64,000 nt of DNA from an uncultured Brachyspira sp. (lineage in GTDB: Bacteria; Spirochaetota; Brachyspiria; Brachyspirales; Brachyspiraceae): positions 1 to 64,000 of the forward strand of contig NZ_CALXRM010000009.1 of NCBI RefSeq assembly GCF_944390845.1, written 5' to 3'. The position numbers and the translations under genes are program-made. Of this stretch, positions 24,629 to 33,339 are shown piece by piece. The notes under the pieces are model-generated. The model saw nothing but the letters and a program-made list of their open reading frames with translations. It ran no database searches and was not told the DNA's origin. Positions within the stretch are counted from its first letter, which is position 1, and every line of letters starts with the position of its first letter.

Positions 24629-25600
24629 CTAATTTTTTATTTTCACTAACATCATTGGTTCTATTTTATTTTGATTTTTATTTTCTAATACAGCAAAATT
24701 ATCATATATTTCTATAACCTTAGCTGTACCTACTAGAGTTTCAACATTTTTATAATATCTGTATTTATATAGCATTTCACTTGTATACCATACATCACCT
24801 TTTTCATTACTTCTGACTGCCATATATCCTCTATTATTAGTTGTTATTGTATTTGGAATTTTTGGTATATTACTGAAATTAGATGATACAGTTATTTGAT
24901 TTTCCGGCATATCTAATATTTTATCTACTTTATAAATATTAAATTCAGCACCTTTAACTATGTTATTTTTTTTACCAAGATTTATATATATTTTATTTTC
25001 TTCTATTCTTGTGACTAAACCTATTAGAGGCGGATTTCCTAAAAATTTTGATATATTATTAGCAATTTTATTAAATGCAACAGCTGAAGCTCTTCCTAAA
25101 GCAGTTTCTGTAAATAAAGCATCTTCAGAAGAATATACCTCACTATTACCAGGAAGCGTGTAAGTTCCATTATCTGTAAATGACTTTACTACTCTTAAAG
25201 TATTTATATCAATTAAATCTACTTTAAATTTTACATTTGCAGTATCTTTCCTGCCTTTTTTTAGAGTAAAATCTAAAATTTCACCAGTTATCATATAATC
25301 TGAATTAAAAGTTTCTTTTATAAATTCAGAAGCCAATTGCAAATTTGTCTGCATTGTTTTATATGAAAGTACAATGTCATAAGAACTAAAATATGATATT
25401 AATAAGTCATAATCAGTAACATTGAACATTTTTGTATTAATTAATGAGTCTTGTAAAACTCTTGGCATTCCATCATCAACATTATATTCGCTTATCCAAG
25501 CTTCATTAGTTGTGGAAAAAGGCAGCATAGTTATTGTAATAGAAAAAAGATTTATACTATAGAAAAGTATAATAAATAATACAATTTTATATTTAAACAT
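24629..25600 (-). CDS. Exported CsgG/FlgT-like protein
   Basis: A 323-residue protein with a cleavable signal (about 1-20). The start of the mature part (T-I-T-M-L-P-F-S-T-T-N-E) and the segment F-N-S-D-Y-M-I-T-G-E-I-L-D-F resemble the CsgG fold, in which a small protein chain tests whether a transport or assembly complex is present. The C-terminal part, G-L-V-T-R-I-E-E-N-K-I-Y-I-N-L-G then G-A-E-F-N-I-Y-K-V, is like the FlgT C-terminal beta domain. It is likely periplasmic or outer-membrane associated. The gene starts four bases after a 39-residue membrane peptide gene and leads the msr operon. Confidence 0.65.
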   Translation of the reverse strand: MFKYKIVLFIILFYSINLFSITITMLPFSTTNEAWISEYNVDDGMPRVLQDSLINTKMFNVTDYDLLISYFSSYDIVLSYKTMQTNLQLASEFIKETFNSDYMITGEILDFTLKKGRKDTANVKFKVDLIDINTLRVVKSFTDNGTYTLPGNSEVYSSEDALFTETALGRASAVAFNKIANNISKFLGNPPLIGLVTRIEENKIYINLGKKNNIVKGAEFNIYKVDKILDMPENQITVSSNFSNIPKIPNTITTNNRGYMAVRSNEKGDVWYTSEMLYKYRYYKNVETLVGTAKVIEIYDNFAVLENKNQNKIEPMMLVKIKN

Positions 25601-25603
25601 ATA

Positions 25604-25723
25604 TCAATAATCTTTAGTTATTTCTTTATCTTTTTTTGGACTACGATATGACATTAAAGCATTTATAGATATTAATGATAAAAGTATTCCAAAAATAAAA
25701 AATATTTTTCTAAAAAAATTCAT
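25604..25723 (-). CDS. Small membrane peptide, 39 residues
   Basis: M-N-F-F-R-K-I-F-F-I-F-G then a hydrophobic run to I-N-A-L-M, followed by a charged tail S-P-K-K-D-K-E-I-T-K-D-Y. One membrane helix with a basic cytoplasmic start. Its stop is three bases before the CsgG-like gene and GAGGTAA lies about 11 bases before its start. The tight spacing argues for a real gene or translated leader at the head of the operon. I recognise no family. Confidence 0.55.
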   Translation of the reverse strand: MNFFRKIFFIFGILLSLISINALMSYRSPKKDKEITKDY

Positions 25724-25828
25724 AATTAATAAATTACCTCTAGTTTATAGTATATTATAATACTCTAACAATTTCAATAGTTAACATAAAAAATATTATA
25801 TGATTTATCTTTTGATATTTAAATATGT

Positions 25829-25857
25829 TTGACAACTTAATTAACATAATATATTAT
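25829..25857 (+). promoter_or_regulatory. Promoter of the LCP gene, possibly leaderless
   Basis: TTGACA at 25829-25834, 17-base spacer, TATTAT at 25852-25857. The ATG at 25864 lies where transcription should start and no ribosome site precedes it, so the mRNA may begin at the start codon. Confidence 0.6.
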
Positions 25858-25863
25858 ATATAG

Positions 25864-27090
25864 ATGACAAATTATAATAAAAAAAATATAAATGATGAGA
25901 AAGCTCTTAGGACCATAAGTCAGGCTAATAAAAAAGCTACTATGCTGGTTCTTTTTTCAGGCATTCTTATAGCATTTATTATAGGTTTTATATTTTACTA
26001 TTTCTTTGTTAGTAAATTAAATATAGCTAAAAAAAATGATGAGCCTTTATATTTTGCTGTTTTGTTTATAGATGATGATAAAGAGATTTACGGTTCCTAT
26101 GTCGGCATCATATCCAGCTTACATAATAGAATAGGATTAATAGGTCTTCCTAGAAATATAGCTTTATGGGAAAATGTTGATTCTCCGCCTGTACCTTTAG
26201 ATATGCTGTATAAAAGCGGAGGAGAAAATGCAGTTTTTAAGGCTATAGAAAATTCTGTTGATAAAAAAATAACTTATAGAATTGCTATTGATAATAATCA
26301 AATTTCTGATATTATAGATTTGATAGGCGGAATCAAGATGTATGTAGAGGAACCTATCGAATTTAAAGACGAGGAGAAAGGATACGAACTTTCATTTGGA
26401 ATAGGCGAGTGGTTATTTACAAGCAATAAAGTAATATCATATCTGCATTATTTGACAATGAATGGATATGAAGATATAGAGACCTTGTACAGACTTGAAG
26501 ATGTAATTATAAATTCTGCAATAGGTTTAATACAAAGTCCTCAGCTTAGAAATATTATTCATTCTAAAGATATGAGAAAAGTTATAGCTTCTAAAATAAA
26601 AAGTAATTTAAGACCTCCAGATGTAAAAGCATTTTTAGATATACTAGCAAACAGCAATGAAAGAACATTGGTTATAGAAAATATAGATGCAAGAGTTGAT
26701 GATAATGGAATTTTAACACCTATATTTGAAGGAAGTGCATTCAAAAAACAGATGAATGATTTAACTTTGTATGTTGAGCTTAAAACACAGAAAAGTGAAT
26801 TAAATAATGAAGATGTTAGTTTGAGTGTATTAAATGCTACAACAGTTGCTGGGCTTGCTGACAGAATAAATATTAGAATGCGTTACAGAGGTTTTGCGGC
26901 TGGCGAATATGGAAACTTTATTACAAATTTGAATGAAAGTGTTGTACTTATTAGAGACGGTCAAATAGAAAAGGCATTTATGGTGGCTAATGAAGGCCGG
27001 GTAAGCCGTGTATATGCCAAAACAGACAGAAGAGTATTAAATAATGCAGTATTAATTTTGGGGAATGACTATTATGAAATTACACAATAA
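25864..27090 (+). CDS. LytR-CpsA-Psr family protein with LytR_C domain
   Basis: Enzymes of this family attach glycopolymers from lipid carriers to the cell wall or other acceptors. The 408-residue protein has an N-terminal anchor helix (about 27-50). The LCP-like domain covers about 60-250: F-I-D-D-D near its start, I-G-L-I-G-L-P-R-N-I-A-L-W (the conserved Arg in S/P-R-D position), Y-R-I-A-I-D and D-L-I-G-G-I-K-M-Y-V-E. A LytR_C domain follows at about 315-405 (V-L-N-A-T-T-V-A-G-L-A-D-R). The substrate in a spirochaete is unknown. The stop overlaps rsfS, an arrangement I know from other spirochaetes. No ribosome site precedes the start; see the promoter at 25829. Confidence 0.85.
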   Translation: MTNYNKKNINDEKALRTISQANKKATMLVLFSGILIAFIIGFIFYYFFVSKLNIAKKNDEPLYFAVLFIDDDKEIYGSYVGIISSLHNRIGLIGLPRNIALWENVDSPPVPLDMLYKSGGENAVFKAIENSVDKKITYRIAIDNNQISDIIDLIGGIKMYVEEPIEFKDEEKGYELSFGIGEWLFTSNKVISYLHYLTMNGYEDIETLYRLEDVIINSAIGLIQSPQLRNIIHSKDMRKVIASKIKSNLRPPDVKAFLDILANSNERTLVIENIDARVDDNGILTPIFEGSAFKKQMNDLTLYVELKTQKSELNNEDVSLSVLNATTVAGLADRINIRMRYRGFAAGEYGNFITNLNESVVLIRDGQIEKAFMVANEGRVSRVYAKTDRRVLNNAVLILGNDYYEITQ

Positions 27091-27493
27091 TGAAGAAAAT
27101 ATTAATGAAAATCAATCAAATACTAAAAAGAGAAAATTTATAGATAGAGAAAAAGCTAAAGAATTAACTTTAAAAGCAGCTAAAGCCTTAGATGATAAGA
27201 AGCTTGAAAATATTGTTATATTGGATTTAGACGGAGTAACAACATTATCAGATTATTTTATATTAGCAACAGCTTCTTCTTCGCCTCAAATGAAAGCAGG
27301 ATCAAATGCAGTTTATAAAGAATTAAAAGAAGATGGTGTAGTACCTTATGCCGAAAATGATAATGATCCTGAGTCTCTTTGGTATTTAACAGATTATGGA
27401 TTTTTAGTAGTTCATATATTTACTGAAGAAGGCAGAGAATATTATGATTTGGATAAATTATGGCATGAGGCTAAAAAAATAGATATGAATTAA
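27074..27493 (+). CDS. rsfS: Ribosomal silencing factor RsfS
   Basis: Binds uL14 on the large ribosomal subunit and blocks subunit joining when nutrients are low. After a Lys/Asn-rich leader of about 25 residues, the RsfS domain shows D-K-K-L-E-N-I-V-I-L-D-L-D-G-V, L-S-D-Y-F-I-L-A-T-A-S-S, and W-Y-L-T-D-Y-G-F-L-V-V-H-I-F, all family landmarks. I favour the ATG at 27074 because GGGG lies ten bases upstream; the frame also contains an ATG at 27065. It overlaps the end of the LCP gene, so it is translationally coupled. Length is slightly above the usual 105-120 residues because of the leader. Confidence 0.93.
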   Translation: MKLHNNEENINENQSNTKKRKFIDREKAKELTLKAAKALDDKKLENIVILDLDGVTTLSDYFILATASSSPQMKAGSNAVYKELKEDGVVPYAENDNDPESLWYLTDYGFLVVHIFTEEGREYYDLDKLWHEAKKIDMN

Positions 27494-27512
27494 ATAAAAT
27501 AAGGAGTGTATT

Positions 27513-28253
27513 ATGAAGAAAATTACCATAATTATTTTATCTGTTATGTTAGTATTTGCTAAACTTTCTTTTGCTGAAAGCGGATGGCAATTTGGTTTAA
27601 TGATACCAATAGGAGCTAGTTTTGGTTTCTATGATGTTAATTTTTCAAAAGATGCTACAGCAGATTATATAAATAATTATAGAAAAAGCAGCGGTACAGT
27701 TGGTTTTGATGCCGGAGTAAATATACAGGCAGGATATTTGGTATCAGATGGTGATATAGGAATAAGTTTATTAGCTGATTTAGGATATGCTCATGATTCT
27801 TTTGGATTAGGCAGTACTTATGATCAAAATGGTGTAAAAGTTAAATCAAAAGAATATTATACTTTTGAGAATTTTTCTGTAGGTATACTTCCTAAGTTCC
27901 ATTATAAAAATTTTGCTTTTGGTTTAGGTTTAGGTGTAAAAATACCTTTATATTTAACACATTCAACAGAAATTGTTGAAAATAATACTAGCACAAAAAC
28001 TTATGGCTATTATGGTGTTTCAAAAATAGATGATATTATGAAAAATAGTGTTATTACTTATGTGAAATTAACTTTTGACTATTCTTTCTATGTTCATGAA
28101 GATGTAGCACTTTTAGTTGGAGCTTATGTTGGAACAGATTTTGGTATAGATTTGAGAGGTGCTGAAAAAGTTATGGTTGACAGCAGAAACTTATCATCAT
28201 TTGATTTAGGTGTACAATTAGGTTTAAAAGTTGGACAGGGAGTATTTGATTAA
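27513..28253 (+). CDS. Outer-membrane beta-barrel protein
   Basis: A 246-residue protein with a cleavable signal ending near A-E-S (about residue 22). The rest alternates hydrophobic and polar residues with Gly-rich turns (F-G-L-M-I-P-I-G-A-S-F-G-F-Y, Y-L-V-S-D-G-D-I-G-I-S-L-L-A-D-L-G-Y, F-G-L-G-L-G-V-K-I-P), as in small eight- to ten-stranded barrels. The role is unknown. AAGGAG precedes the start and the gene is 19 bases after rsfS. It shares overall design with the proteins at 30219 and 38003. Such barrels are likely surface exposed in Brachyspira-like spirochaetes. Confidence 0.75.
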   Translation: MKKITIIILSVMLVFAKLSFAESGWQFGLMIPIGASFGFYDVNFSKDATADYINNYRKSSGTVGFDAGVNIQAGYLVSDGDIGISLLADLGYAHDSFGLGSTYDQNGVKVKSKEYYTFENFSVGILPKFHYKNFAFGLGLGVKIPLYLTHSTEIVENNTSTKTYGYYGVSKIDDIMKNSVITYVKLTFDYSFYVHEDVALLVGAYVGTDFGIDLRGAEKVMVDSRNLSSFDLGVQLGLKVGQGVFD

Positions 28254-28281
28254 ATAAATCGATATTTATAATAATTAATAT

Positions 28282-28310
28282 TTGCAAAAAAATATTAACT
28301 ATGTTATAAT
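28282..28310 (+). promoter_or_regulatory. Promoter of the tRNA-SRP RNA unit
   Basis: TTGCAA at 28282-28287, 17-base spacer, TATAAT at 28305-28310. The tRNA begins 20 bases later. Confidence 0.75.
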
Positions 28311-28330
28311 TTATAAACTAAAATGCTTAA

Positions 28331-28404
28331 GTGCCTGTAGCTCAATTGGATAGAGCATCAGATTGCGGTTCTGAAGGTTGGAAGTTCAAATCTTCTCAGG
28401 CACG
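28331..28404 (+). tRNA. tRNA-Arg (anticodon GCG)
   Basis: Acceptor arm GTGCCTG/CAGGCAC, D arm GCTC...GAGC, anticodon stem TCAGA/TCTGA with loop TTGCGGT (anticodon GCG), T arm GGAAG-TTCAAAT-CTTCT. CCA is not encoded. Confidence 0.95.
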
Positions 28405-28419
28405 CTTAACTTAATACTA

Positions 28420-28505
28420 GGAGAGATGTCCGAGCTGGTTGAAGGAGCACGATTGGAAGTCGTGTGTACGTAACAGTACCGTGGGTTCGAATCCCACTCT
28501 CTCCG
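28420..28505 (+). tRNA. tRNA-Ser (anticodon GGA)
   Basis: Acceptor GGAGAGA/TCTCTCC, anticodon stem CACGA/TCGTG with loop TTGGAAG (anticodon GGA), long variable arm, T loop TTCGAAT. A class II tRNA of 86 bases. Confidence 0.96.
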
Positions 28506-28532
28506 TATATATGTTTTTTTTGTTTTACATCT

Positions 28533-28632
28533 CTTATAACGGGGTTCTACGGCAGTTGATGATGAATCCGCCAGGTTCGGAAGGAAGCAACGGTAAGTCA
28601 ACCCAACTGGGTGCTAGTTCTCCTGTTATAAG
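28533..28632 (+). ncRNA. ffs: Signal recognition particle RNA (small bacterial type)
   Basis: The ends CTTATAACGGG and CCTGTTATAAG pair to close a hairpin of about 100 bases. The apical part contains CCAGG, GGAAGGAAGCAAC and GTAA, the conserved SRP RNA domain IV that binds Ffh. It is followed by a GGGGCTTTTTTTATT tail that should end transcription. It probably shares the promoter at 28282 with the two tRNAs. Confidence 0.95.
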
Positions 28633-28703
28633 GGGCTTTTTTTATTAATTCCTTTTATAAATCCCTTTTTAATTATTTTTTTATATTTTTACTTGTTAAT
28701 ATC

Positions 28704-28732
28704 TTGACAAAAACAATGTATTTTTATACAAT
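28704..28732 (+). promoter_or_regulatory. recA promoter with a possible operator
   Basis: TTGACA at 28704-28709, 17-base spacer and TACAAT at 28727-28732. The dyad TGTAT-TTTT-ATACA (28718-28731) overlaps the -10 box and could be a repressor site; that role is inference. Confidence 0.7.
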
Positions 28733-28767
28733 GTATTATTATATTGTTTTTAGGAGAATTTTAAAAT

Positions 28768-30069
28768 ATGGCTACTAAAAAGAAAGAAACTGCTGAAGTA
28801 AAAAAAGACGGTAAAGCTGAAGCTATTGAGGCTATTACAGATCAGATAAATAAAAAATACGGACAAGGCTCTTTTATGAGACTTGGAAGCAATAAAACAG
28901 TTAATGTTGATGTTATTTCTACAGGAGCATTAACTCTTGACCATGCTTTAGGTGTTGGAGGAATACCAAGAGGAAGAATTATAGAGATTTACGGACATGA
29001 AGCTTCTGGTAAAACTACTCTTACTCTTCATGTTATAGCAGAGGCACAAAAGGCTGGAGGTTATGCTGCTTTTATAGATGCTGAACATGCTCTTGACCCA
29101 GTATATGCTAGTGCTTTGGGTGTAGATATTGATAATTTATATATTTCTCAGCCAAACAGTGGTGAGGAAGCTTTGGAAATATTAGAGAAAGTTGTGTCTT
29201 CTACAGCTTTTGATATTGTTGTTGTAGACTCTGTTGCTGCACTTGTTTCTAAGGCCGAACTTGCAGGTGATATAGGCGATGCTCATATAGCTTTACAGGC
29301 TAGATTAATGAGCCATGCGTTAAGAAAACTTACTGCTATAATAAGCAATACTAATACAGCAGTAATATTTATTAACCAATTAAGACAAAATATTGCTACT
29401 ACTGGTTATGGTGCTGGCCCTACAGAAACTACTACAGGCGGTAAGGCTTTGAAATTCTATTCTTCTGTAAGACTTGATATAAGAAGAACTGAATGGATAA
29501 AAAAAGGCGATGATACTATAGGACATAAAGTTAAAATAAAAGTTGTTAAAAATAAATTATCATCTCCATTTAAAGTAGTTAATTTGGAAATAATATTCGG
29601 TAAAGGTATATCATCAGAAGGTCTTTTAATAGATTTAGCTATGGAAGCAAAAATCATTACAAGAAGCGGTGCTTGGTTTTATTATAATGGTGAGCAGATT
29701 GCACAAGGTAAGGAAAAGGTTAGGGAACTTTTAGCATCTGATCCTAAAATGCGTATGGAACTTGAAATACAAATTAGAGAAACATTGAATATGGGCGGTG
29801 TTGATAAAGTTAAAGAAAAATTGGCTGAATATTTAGAGGAGCAGAAAAACGGCGGTGCTAAAGATGCAGCAAAAGAAATCAGCAATGATGATGAAAATGC
29901 TGAAGCCCCAGTATCAAAGAAAAAATCTAAAAAAGTAGAAGAAGACGAAGAAGAAGGCTCTCTTTTGATGAGTGATGAAGAAGCTTATTCAGATGATAAT
30001 GATGATGACGATGAAACATACAGCGATAATGATTTTGAGGATACTATTGTAACTCCAGTTAAAAATTAA
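28768..30069 (+). CDS. recA: Recombinase RecA with long acidic tail
   Basis: Forms filaments on single-stranded DNA for strand exchange and SOS induction. Walker A is G-H-E-A-S-G-K-T-T at about 72-80, and core landmarks include [20 protein letters not shown] and F-I-N-Q-L-R. The catalytic and DNA-binding body ends near residue 345. The protein is 433 residues, about 80 longer than the usual 350. The extra C-terminal part is strongly acidic (runs of Asp, Glu and Ser) with a Lys-rich patch, similar to but much longer than the regulatory acidic tail of other RecAs. AGGAGAATT precedes the start. Confidence 0.98.
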   Translation: MATKKKETAEVKKDGKAEAIEAITDQINKKYGQGSFMRLGSNKTVNVDVISTGALTLDHALGVGGIPRGRIIEIYGHEASGKTTLTLHVIAEAQKAGGYAAFIDAEHALDPVYASALGVDIDNLYISQPNSGEEALEILEKVVSSTAFDIVVVDSVAALVSKAELAGDIGDAHIALQARLMSHALRKLTAIISNTNTAVIFINQLRQNIATTGYGAGPTETTTGGKALKFYSSVRLDIRRTEWIKKGDDTIGHKVKIKVVKNKLSSPFKVVNLEIIFGKGISSEGLLIDLAMEAKIITRSGAWFYYNGEQIAQGKEKVRELLASDPKMRMELEIQIRETLNMGGVDKVKEKLAEYLEEQKNGGAKDAAKEISNDDENAEAPVSKKKSKKVEEDEEEGSLLMSDEEAYSDDNDDDDETYSDNDFEDTIVTPVKN

Positions 30070-30091
30070 TAAATTTTTTATAGATTATTAA

Positions 30092-30122
30092 AAAAGGCCT
30101 TTCTTTTGAAAGGCCTTTTTAT
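30092..30122 (+). terminator. recA terminator
   Basis: AAAAGGCCTTTC pairs with GAAAGGCCTTTT around a four-base loop, then a T-run. Confidence 0.92.
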
Positions 30123-30218
30123 TTATTAGTAAATTCTCTTAATAAAAAGAATGTACATATTTTTATAAAATGGTATAATATATCCTTATATAAAAATTAT
30201 AATATTGAATGTTTTTAA

Positions 30219-31067
30219 ATGAAATTAATAAAATTTTTGATTGTTTTTTTAATATATATTTTTGTAATATTTAAACCTCTTTCTGCTCAGACTAATATGC
30301 AGGCTGGTCTTTATATAGGTGTGGATTTGAACGGACGTTTCAGCCCTTATTTAGACGGAGGCGGAAGAATATTACTTTTTTACAGGTTTATATCAGATGT
30401 ATTTCCTGGATATATTTGGGAAGGTATAAAAACCGATGTTGGAATAAGCGACCATATTAGTGCTGAAATGAATAGGCTTACAATATTTGTTAATAGTTCT
30501 ATTTCAGAGTATTTTAATATAGATGCCAAAATTTCTATGCTTAATTATTACCTATCTTATGCCAAAAGAGGATTTGCTAATTTTGATAGTGTAACTTATG
30601 GTACTAATTGGATAGAAAAAGCTCCGAAAACTTCAAATTTATCTTTTGAGGCAGAAGTAATGCCAACATTTAAGGTAAGTTTTTTGAAATCTTTATTTGA
30701 AGGCAGAGGAATAACATTGCAGGCAGGACTTGCTTTTAAATATGTGTATAATATGCATGGAAAATACCATTTAGATTATGATTTGCTTTTGATTAGAGAT
30801 CAGAATGATATATCTTATAAACTTGATACAATGGTTCTTTTTGATTTGCTTCCTTTAACAGTTGGTATTAATTATATGTTGGCATATATGAATAATACTA
30901 AACAATTATGGCATTCTATAGGAGCTTATGCTCATTTCCAATATGAGTTTTTAAATAGGATATATACAGAAGTAAATTTAAGAATAGGGCAGTATATATC
31001 ACATCCTCAATATTCCGCAAGATTGTATTTTGATATGAATGCAATGCTTACTTACAGAATATTCTGA
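30219..31067 (+). CDS. Outer-membrane barrel-like protein
   Basis: A 282-residue protein with a signal peptide cleaved near L-S-A-Q (about residue 24). The mature sequence is built of amphipathic strands (A-G-L-Y-I-G-V-D-L-N-G-R-F, L-T-I-F-V-N-S-S-I-S-E-Y-F-N-I-D-A-K-I) and ends in aromatic T-Y-R-I-F, the kind of C-terminal Phe that guides barrel insertion. No family recognised. The gene converges with the DegT-family gene, their stop codons separated by no spacer, so 31067/31068 is a tail-to-tail junction with no room for a separate terminator. Confidence 0.7.
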   Translation: MKLIKFLIVFLIYIFVIFKPLSAQTNMQAGLYIGVDLNGRFSPYLDGGGRILLFYRFISDVFPGYIWEGIKTDVGISDHISAEMNRLTIFVNSSISEYFNIDAKISMLNYYLSYAKRGFANFDSVTYGTNWIEKAPKTSNLSFEAEVMPTFKVSFLKSLFEGRGITLQAGLAFKYVYNMHGKYHLDYDLLLIRDQNDISYKLDTMVLFDLLPLTVGINYMLAYMNNTKQLWHSIGAYAHFQYEFLNRIYTEVNLRIGQYISHPQYSARLYFDMNAMLTYRIF

Positions 31068-32120
31068 TTATCTAATTTGTTTTATCAATTTGCAAATAAG
31101 TTCAGCTTCATTTTTTTGTAATGTAGGATATATTGGTAATGATATACTTTTTAAATATGCATTTTCTGTATTAGGGTAATTTTCATTAGGCAAATTTAAA
31201 TATTGATGTAATGGTTTGAATATTGGTCTAGCCACCTCTACATTATGACGTTCAAACATTTTTATTACATCATATACATTCATATTACCATTAAGCATAC
31301 ATACATATCTATAATATGAAGGGCTTTCACTGTCATGAGTTGATAATTTCATTAAATTACTTTCTAATATTGCATTGTCATAAAATGAGGCAATATCAGC
31401 TCTTACTTCAACCATTCTTTCAAGATGTTTTAATTCTTCTATACCTATTGAAGCTTGTAAGTCTGTAGCACAATAATTGAATCTTTTTATGAAATTTTCT
31501 TTTTTATCATAATGAATTATATCTCTTATAGAATCCATACCTTTTTTCTTTGTAAGTATCATTCCGCCTGCACCGCCTGAAGTAATCATTCTAGTTGCAG
31601 AAAGAGAAAAATATGCAAAATCTCCAAAACTTCCAAGCAAAGTATCCCTATACTTTCCTCCTAAACTATGAGATGCATCTTCTATAACAGGTACTTTAAT
31701 ATCTACAAGTTCATCAATTAAAGCACAATTTCCAAACATATGTGAAACTATAATAGCTTTAGTTTTTTCATTAATAGCTTCTATAACATTATCCATAGAA
31801 ATTTGGAAACTATCTTCATCTATATCTATCAAAACAGGTGTAGCTTTTAAACTTGTAACTACTTGAAGAGGAGAAGCATTTAAGAACGATGACATTATAA
31901 CTTCATCTCCTTCGCCAACTTTTAAATGTCTTAATATAAGCTCTAATGCAGCAGTTCCGCTATTAACGAATATAGCTGTAAAACCTTTTCCAAAATAATT
32001 AGCAAAAGTTCTTTCAAATTCTTGTATAACATCTCCAGTAGCTAAATTATCGCTAATCATAACTCTTAAAGCTGATTCTAAATCTTTTTTTCTTATAGTT
32101 GGTCTTGAATGTCTAATCAA
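31068..32120 (-). CDS. DegT/DnrJ/EryC1/StrS-family protein lacking the catalytic Lys
   Basis: The fold is that of PLP-dependent sugar aminotransferases. 350 residues with V-N-S-G-T-A-A-L-E (53-60, phosphate binding), E-D-A-S-H-S (Asp 148, contacts the PLP ring) and G-D-F-A-Y-F-S-L-S-A-T-R-M-I-T-S-G-G-A-G-G. In active aminotransferases the residue before M/H-I-T is Lys; here it is Arg 177 (codon TCT on the plus strand at 31590-31592, read AGA). That Lys forms the Schiff base, so normal transamination should be lost. The protein may bind PLP or a sugar for another purpose, act on a different chemistry, or be decaying by a single A-to-G change. Everything else looks intact. It may modify LOS sugars. 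Confidence 0.85.
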   Translation of the reverse strand: MIRHSRPTIRKKDLESALRVMISDNLATGDVIQEFERTFANYFGKGFTAIFVNSGTAALELILRHLKVGEGDEVIMSSFLNASPLQVVTSLKATPVLIDIDEDSFQISMDNVIEAINEKTKAIIVSHMFGNCALIDELVDIKVPVIEDASHSLGGKYRDTLLGSFGDFAYFSLSATRMITSGGAGGMILTKKKGMDSIRDIIHYDKKENFIKRFNYCATDLQASIGIEELKHLERMVEVRADIASFYDNAILESNLMKLSTHDSESPSYYRYVCMLNGNMNVYDVIKMFERHNVEVARPIFKPLHQYLNLPNENYPNTENAYLKSISLPIYPTLQKNEAELICKLIKQIR

Positions 32121-32213
32121 TTTAATGCCCCGTAATGATAAAATATGATTAATGATGATATCATAAAATGTATTATTTTCAATAAATGGTAAATATATAT
32201 TTGTAAATTTTAT

Positions 32214-32242
32214 TTGACTTTATTATAGCTATATTATATTAT
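32214..32242 (+). promoter_or_regulatory. Promoter of the TrpX-like lipoprotein
   Basis: TTGACT at 32214-32219, 17-base spacer and TATTAT at 32237-32242. AAGGAG lies before the ATG. Confidence 0.6.
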
Positions 32243-32286
32243 ACTAGAAGTAGTAATTTTTCTAATTTTAAGGAGAATATATAATA

Positions 32287-33270
32287 ATGAAAAAATTATT
32301 AATTTCTTTTTTTATTGTAATGTTGCTTATTGTATCATGTTCTAATAAAAATACAGAAAACAGCAAAACAGCAACAGATACAGCAGCATCAGATACAGAT
32401 AAAGTATTAAAAATAGGTGTATTACAATTAGTTGAACACTCAGCATTAGACCAAGCTAATAAAGGTTTTATAGATGGTTTAGCTGAGGCAGGTTATATAA
32501 AAGGAGAAAATATAGATATTGATTATCAAAATGCTCAGGGAGATCAAGCTAATTGTGTTACAATAGCACAAAAATTTGTTAATGATAGAGTGGATTTAAT
32601 ACTTGCTATAGCAACACCAGCAGCACAAGCAGTTGCAAATTTGGCAAAAGATATACCAGTATTAATTACAGCAGTTACTGACCCTGCAGATTCTAAATTG
32701 GTAGCAGATAATAGTTTTCCTGGAGGTAATGTAACAGGAACATCTGACTTAACTCCAGTTGAAGAACAAATGGAGTTATTAAGAAAACTTCTACCTTCAG
32801 CTAAAAAAGTAGCTTTTTTATATAGTTCAAGCGAAGCAAATTCTAAATTCCAAATAGATATAGCTAAGAAAAAAGCAGATGAAATGGGTTTATTATATGT
32901 AGATGCTACAATAACAAATCCAAATGATATACAGCAAGTTGTACAAAGTTTGGTTGGTAAAGTTGATGTTATATATGTGCCAACAGATAATATGGTTTCT
33001 GCTGGTATGGCTAATGTTATAGCTATTTCTAGTCCAGCAAAAATACCAGTAATATGCGGTGAAGCAGCTATGTTAGATGCTGGCGGATTAGCTACTTATG
33101 GTATTGATTATTATGAGCTTGGAAGATTAACAGCAGGACAAGCAGTAAAAATATTAAGCGGTCAGTCTTCTCCAGCTAATATGCCTATAGAGTATATGAA
33201 AAATCCTGTATTAAGCATAAATACTAATGCTGCTCAGGAACTTGGAGTATTAATACCAGCTGGTCTATAA
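32287..33270 (+). CDS. ABC transporter substrate-binding lipoprotein (ABC_sub_bind/TrpX type)
   Basis: A 327-residue lipoprotein with lipobox L-L-I-V-S-C (Cys 18) and a Thr/Ala/Asp-rich tether to about residue 38. The mature part has the two-lobe type I binding fold: K-I-G-V-L-Q-L-V-E-H-S-A-L-D, G-F-I-D-G-L-A-E-A-G-Y, then L-I-L-A-I-A-T-P-A-A-Q-A and V-T-D-P-A, all typical of the ABC_sub_bind (PF04392) family, some of which bind tryptophan or tyrosine. The ligand here is not determined. No permease or ATPase follows, and a terminator ends the gene, so it is a single-gene unit. Confidence 0.9.
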   Translation: MKKLLISFFIVMLLIVSCSNKNTENSKTATDTAASDTDKVLKIGVLQLVEHSALDQANKGFIDGLAEAGYIKGENIDIDYQNAQGDQANCVTIAQKFVNDRVDLILAIATPAAQAVANLAKDIPVLITAVTDPADSKLVADNSFPGGNVTGTSDLTPVEEQMELLRKLLPSAKKVAFLYSSSEANSKFQIDIAKKKADEMGLLYVDATITNPNDIQQVVQSLVGKVDVIYVPTDNMVSAGMANVIAISSPAKIPVICGEAAMLDAGGLATYGIDYYELGRLTAGQAVKILSGQSSPANMPIEYMKNPVLSINTNAAQELGVLIPAGL

Positions 33271-33293
33271 TAAATAAATTTAAAATATTAAAT

Positions 33294-33327
33294 AAAAGCC
33301 TATATAATTTTATATGGGCTTTTTGTT
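33294..33327 (+). terminator. Rho-independent terminator
   Basis: AAAAGCCTATATAA pairs with TTATATGGGCTTTTT, followed by G and a T-run. Confidence 0.88.
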
Positions 33328-33339
33328 TTTTGGTGCATT

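Noticed and set aside
28386..28648. Open frames across the tRNA and SRP RNA genes
   Set aside because: They read through well-defined structural RNAs.
32121..32286. A T-box or riboswitch before the TrpX-like gene
   Set aside because: The leader is short, AT-rich, and I find no T-box consensus or antiterminator hairpin.
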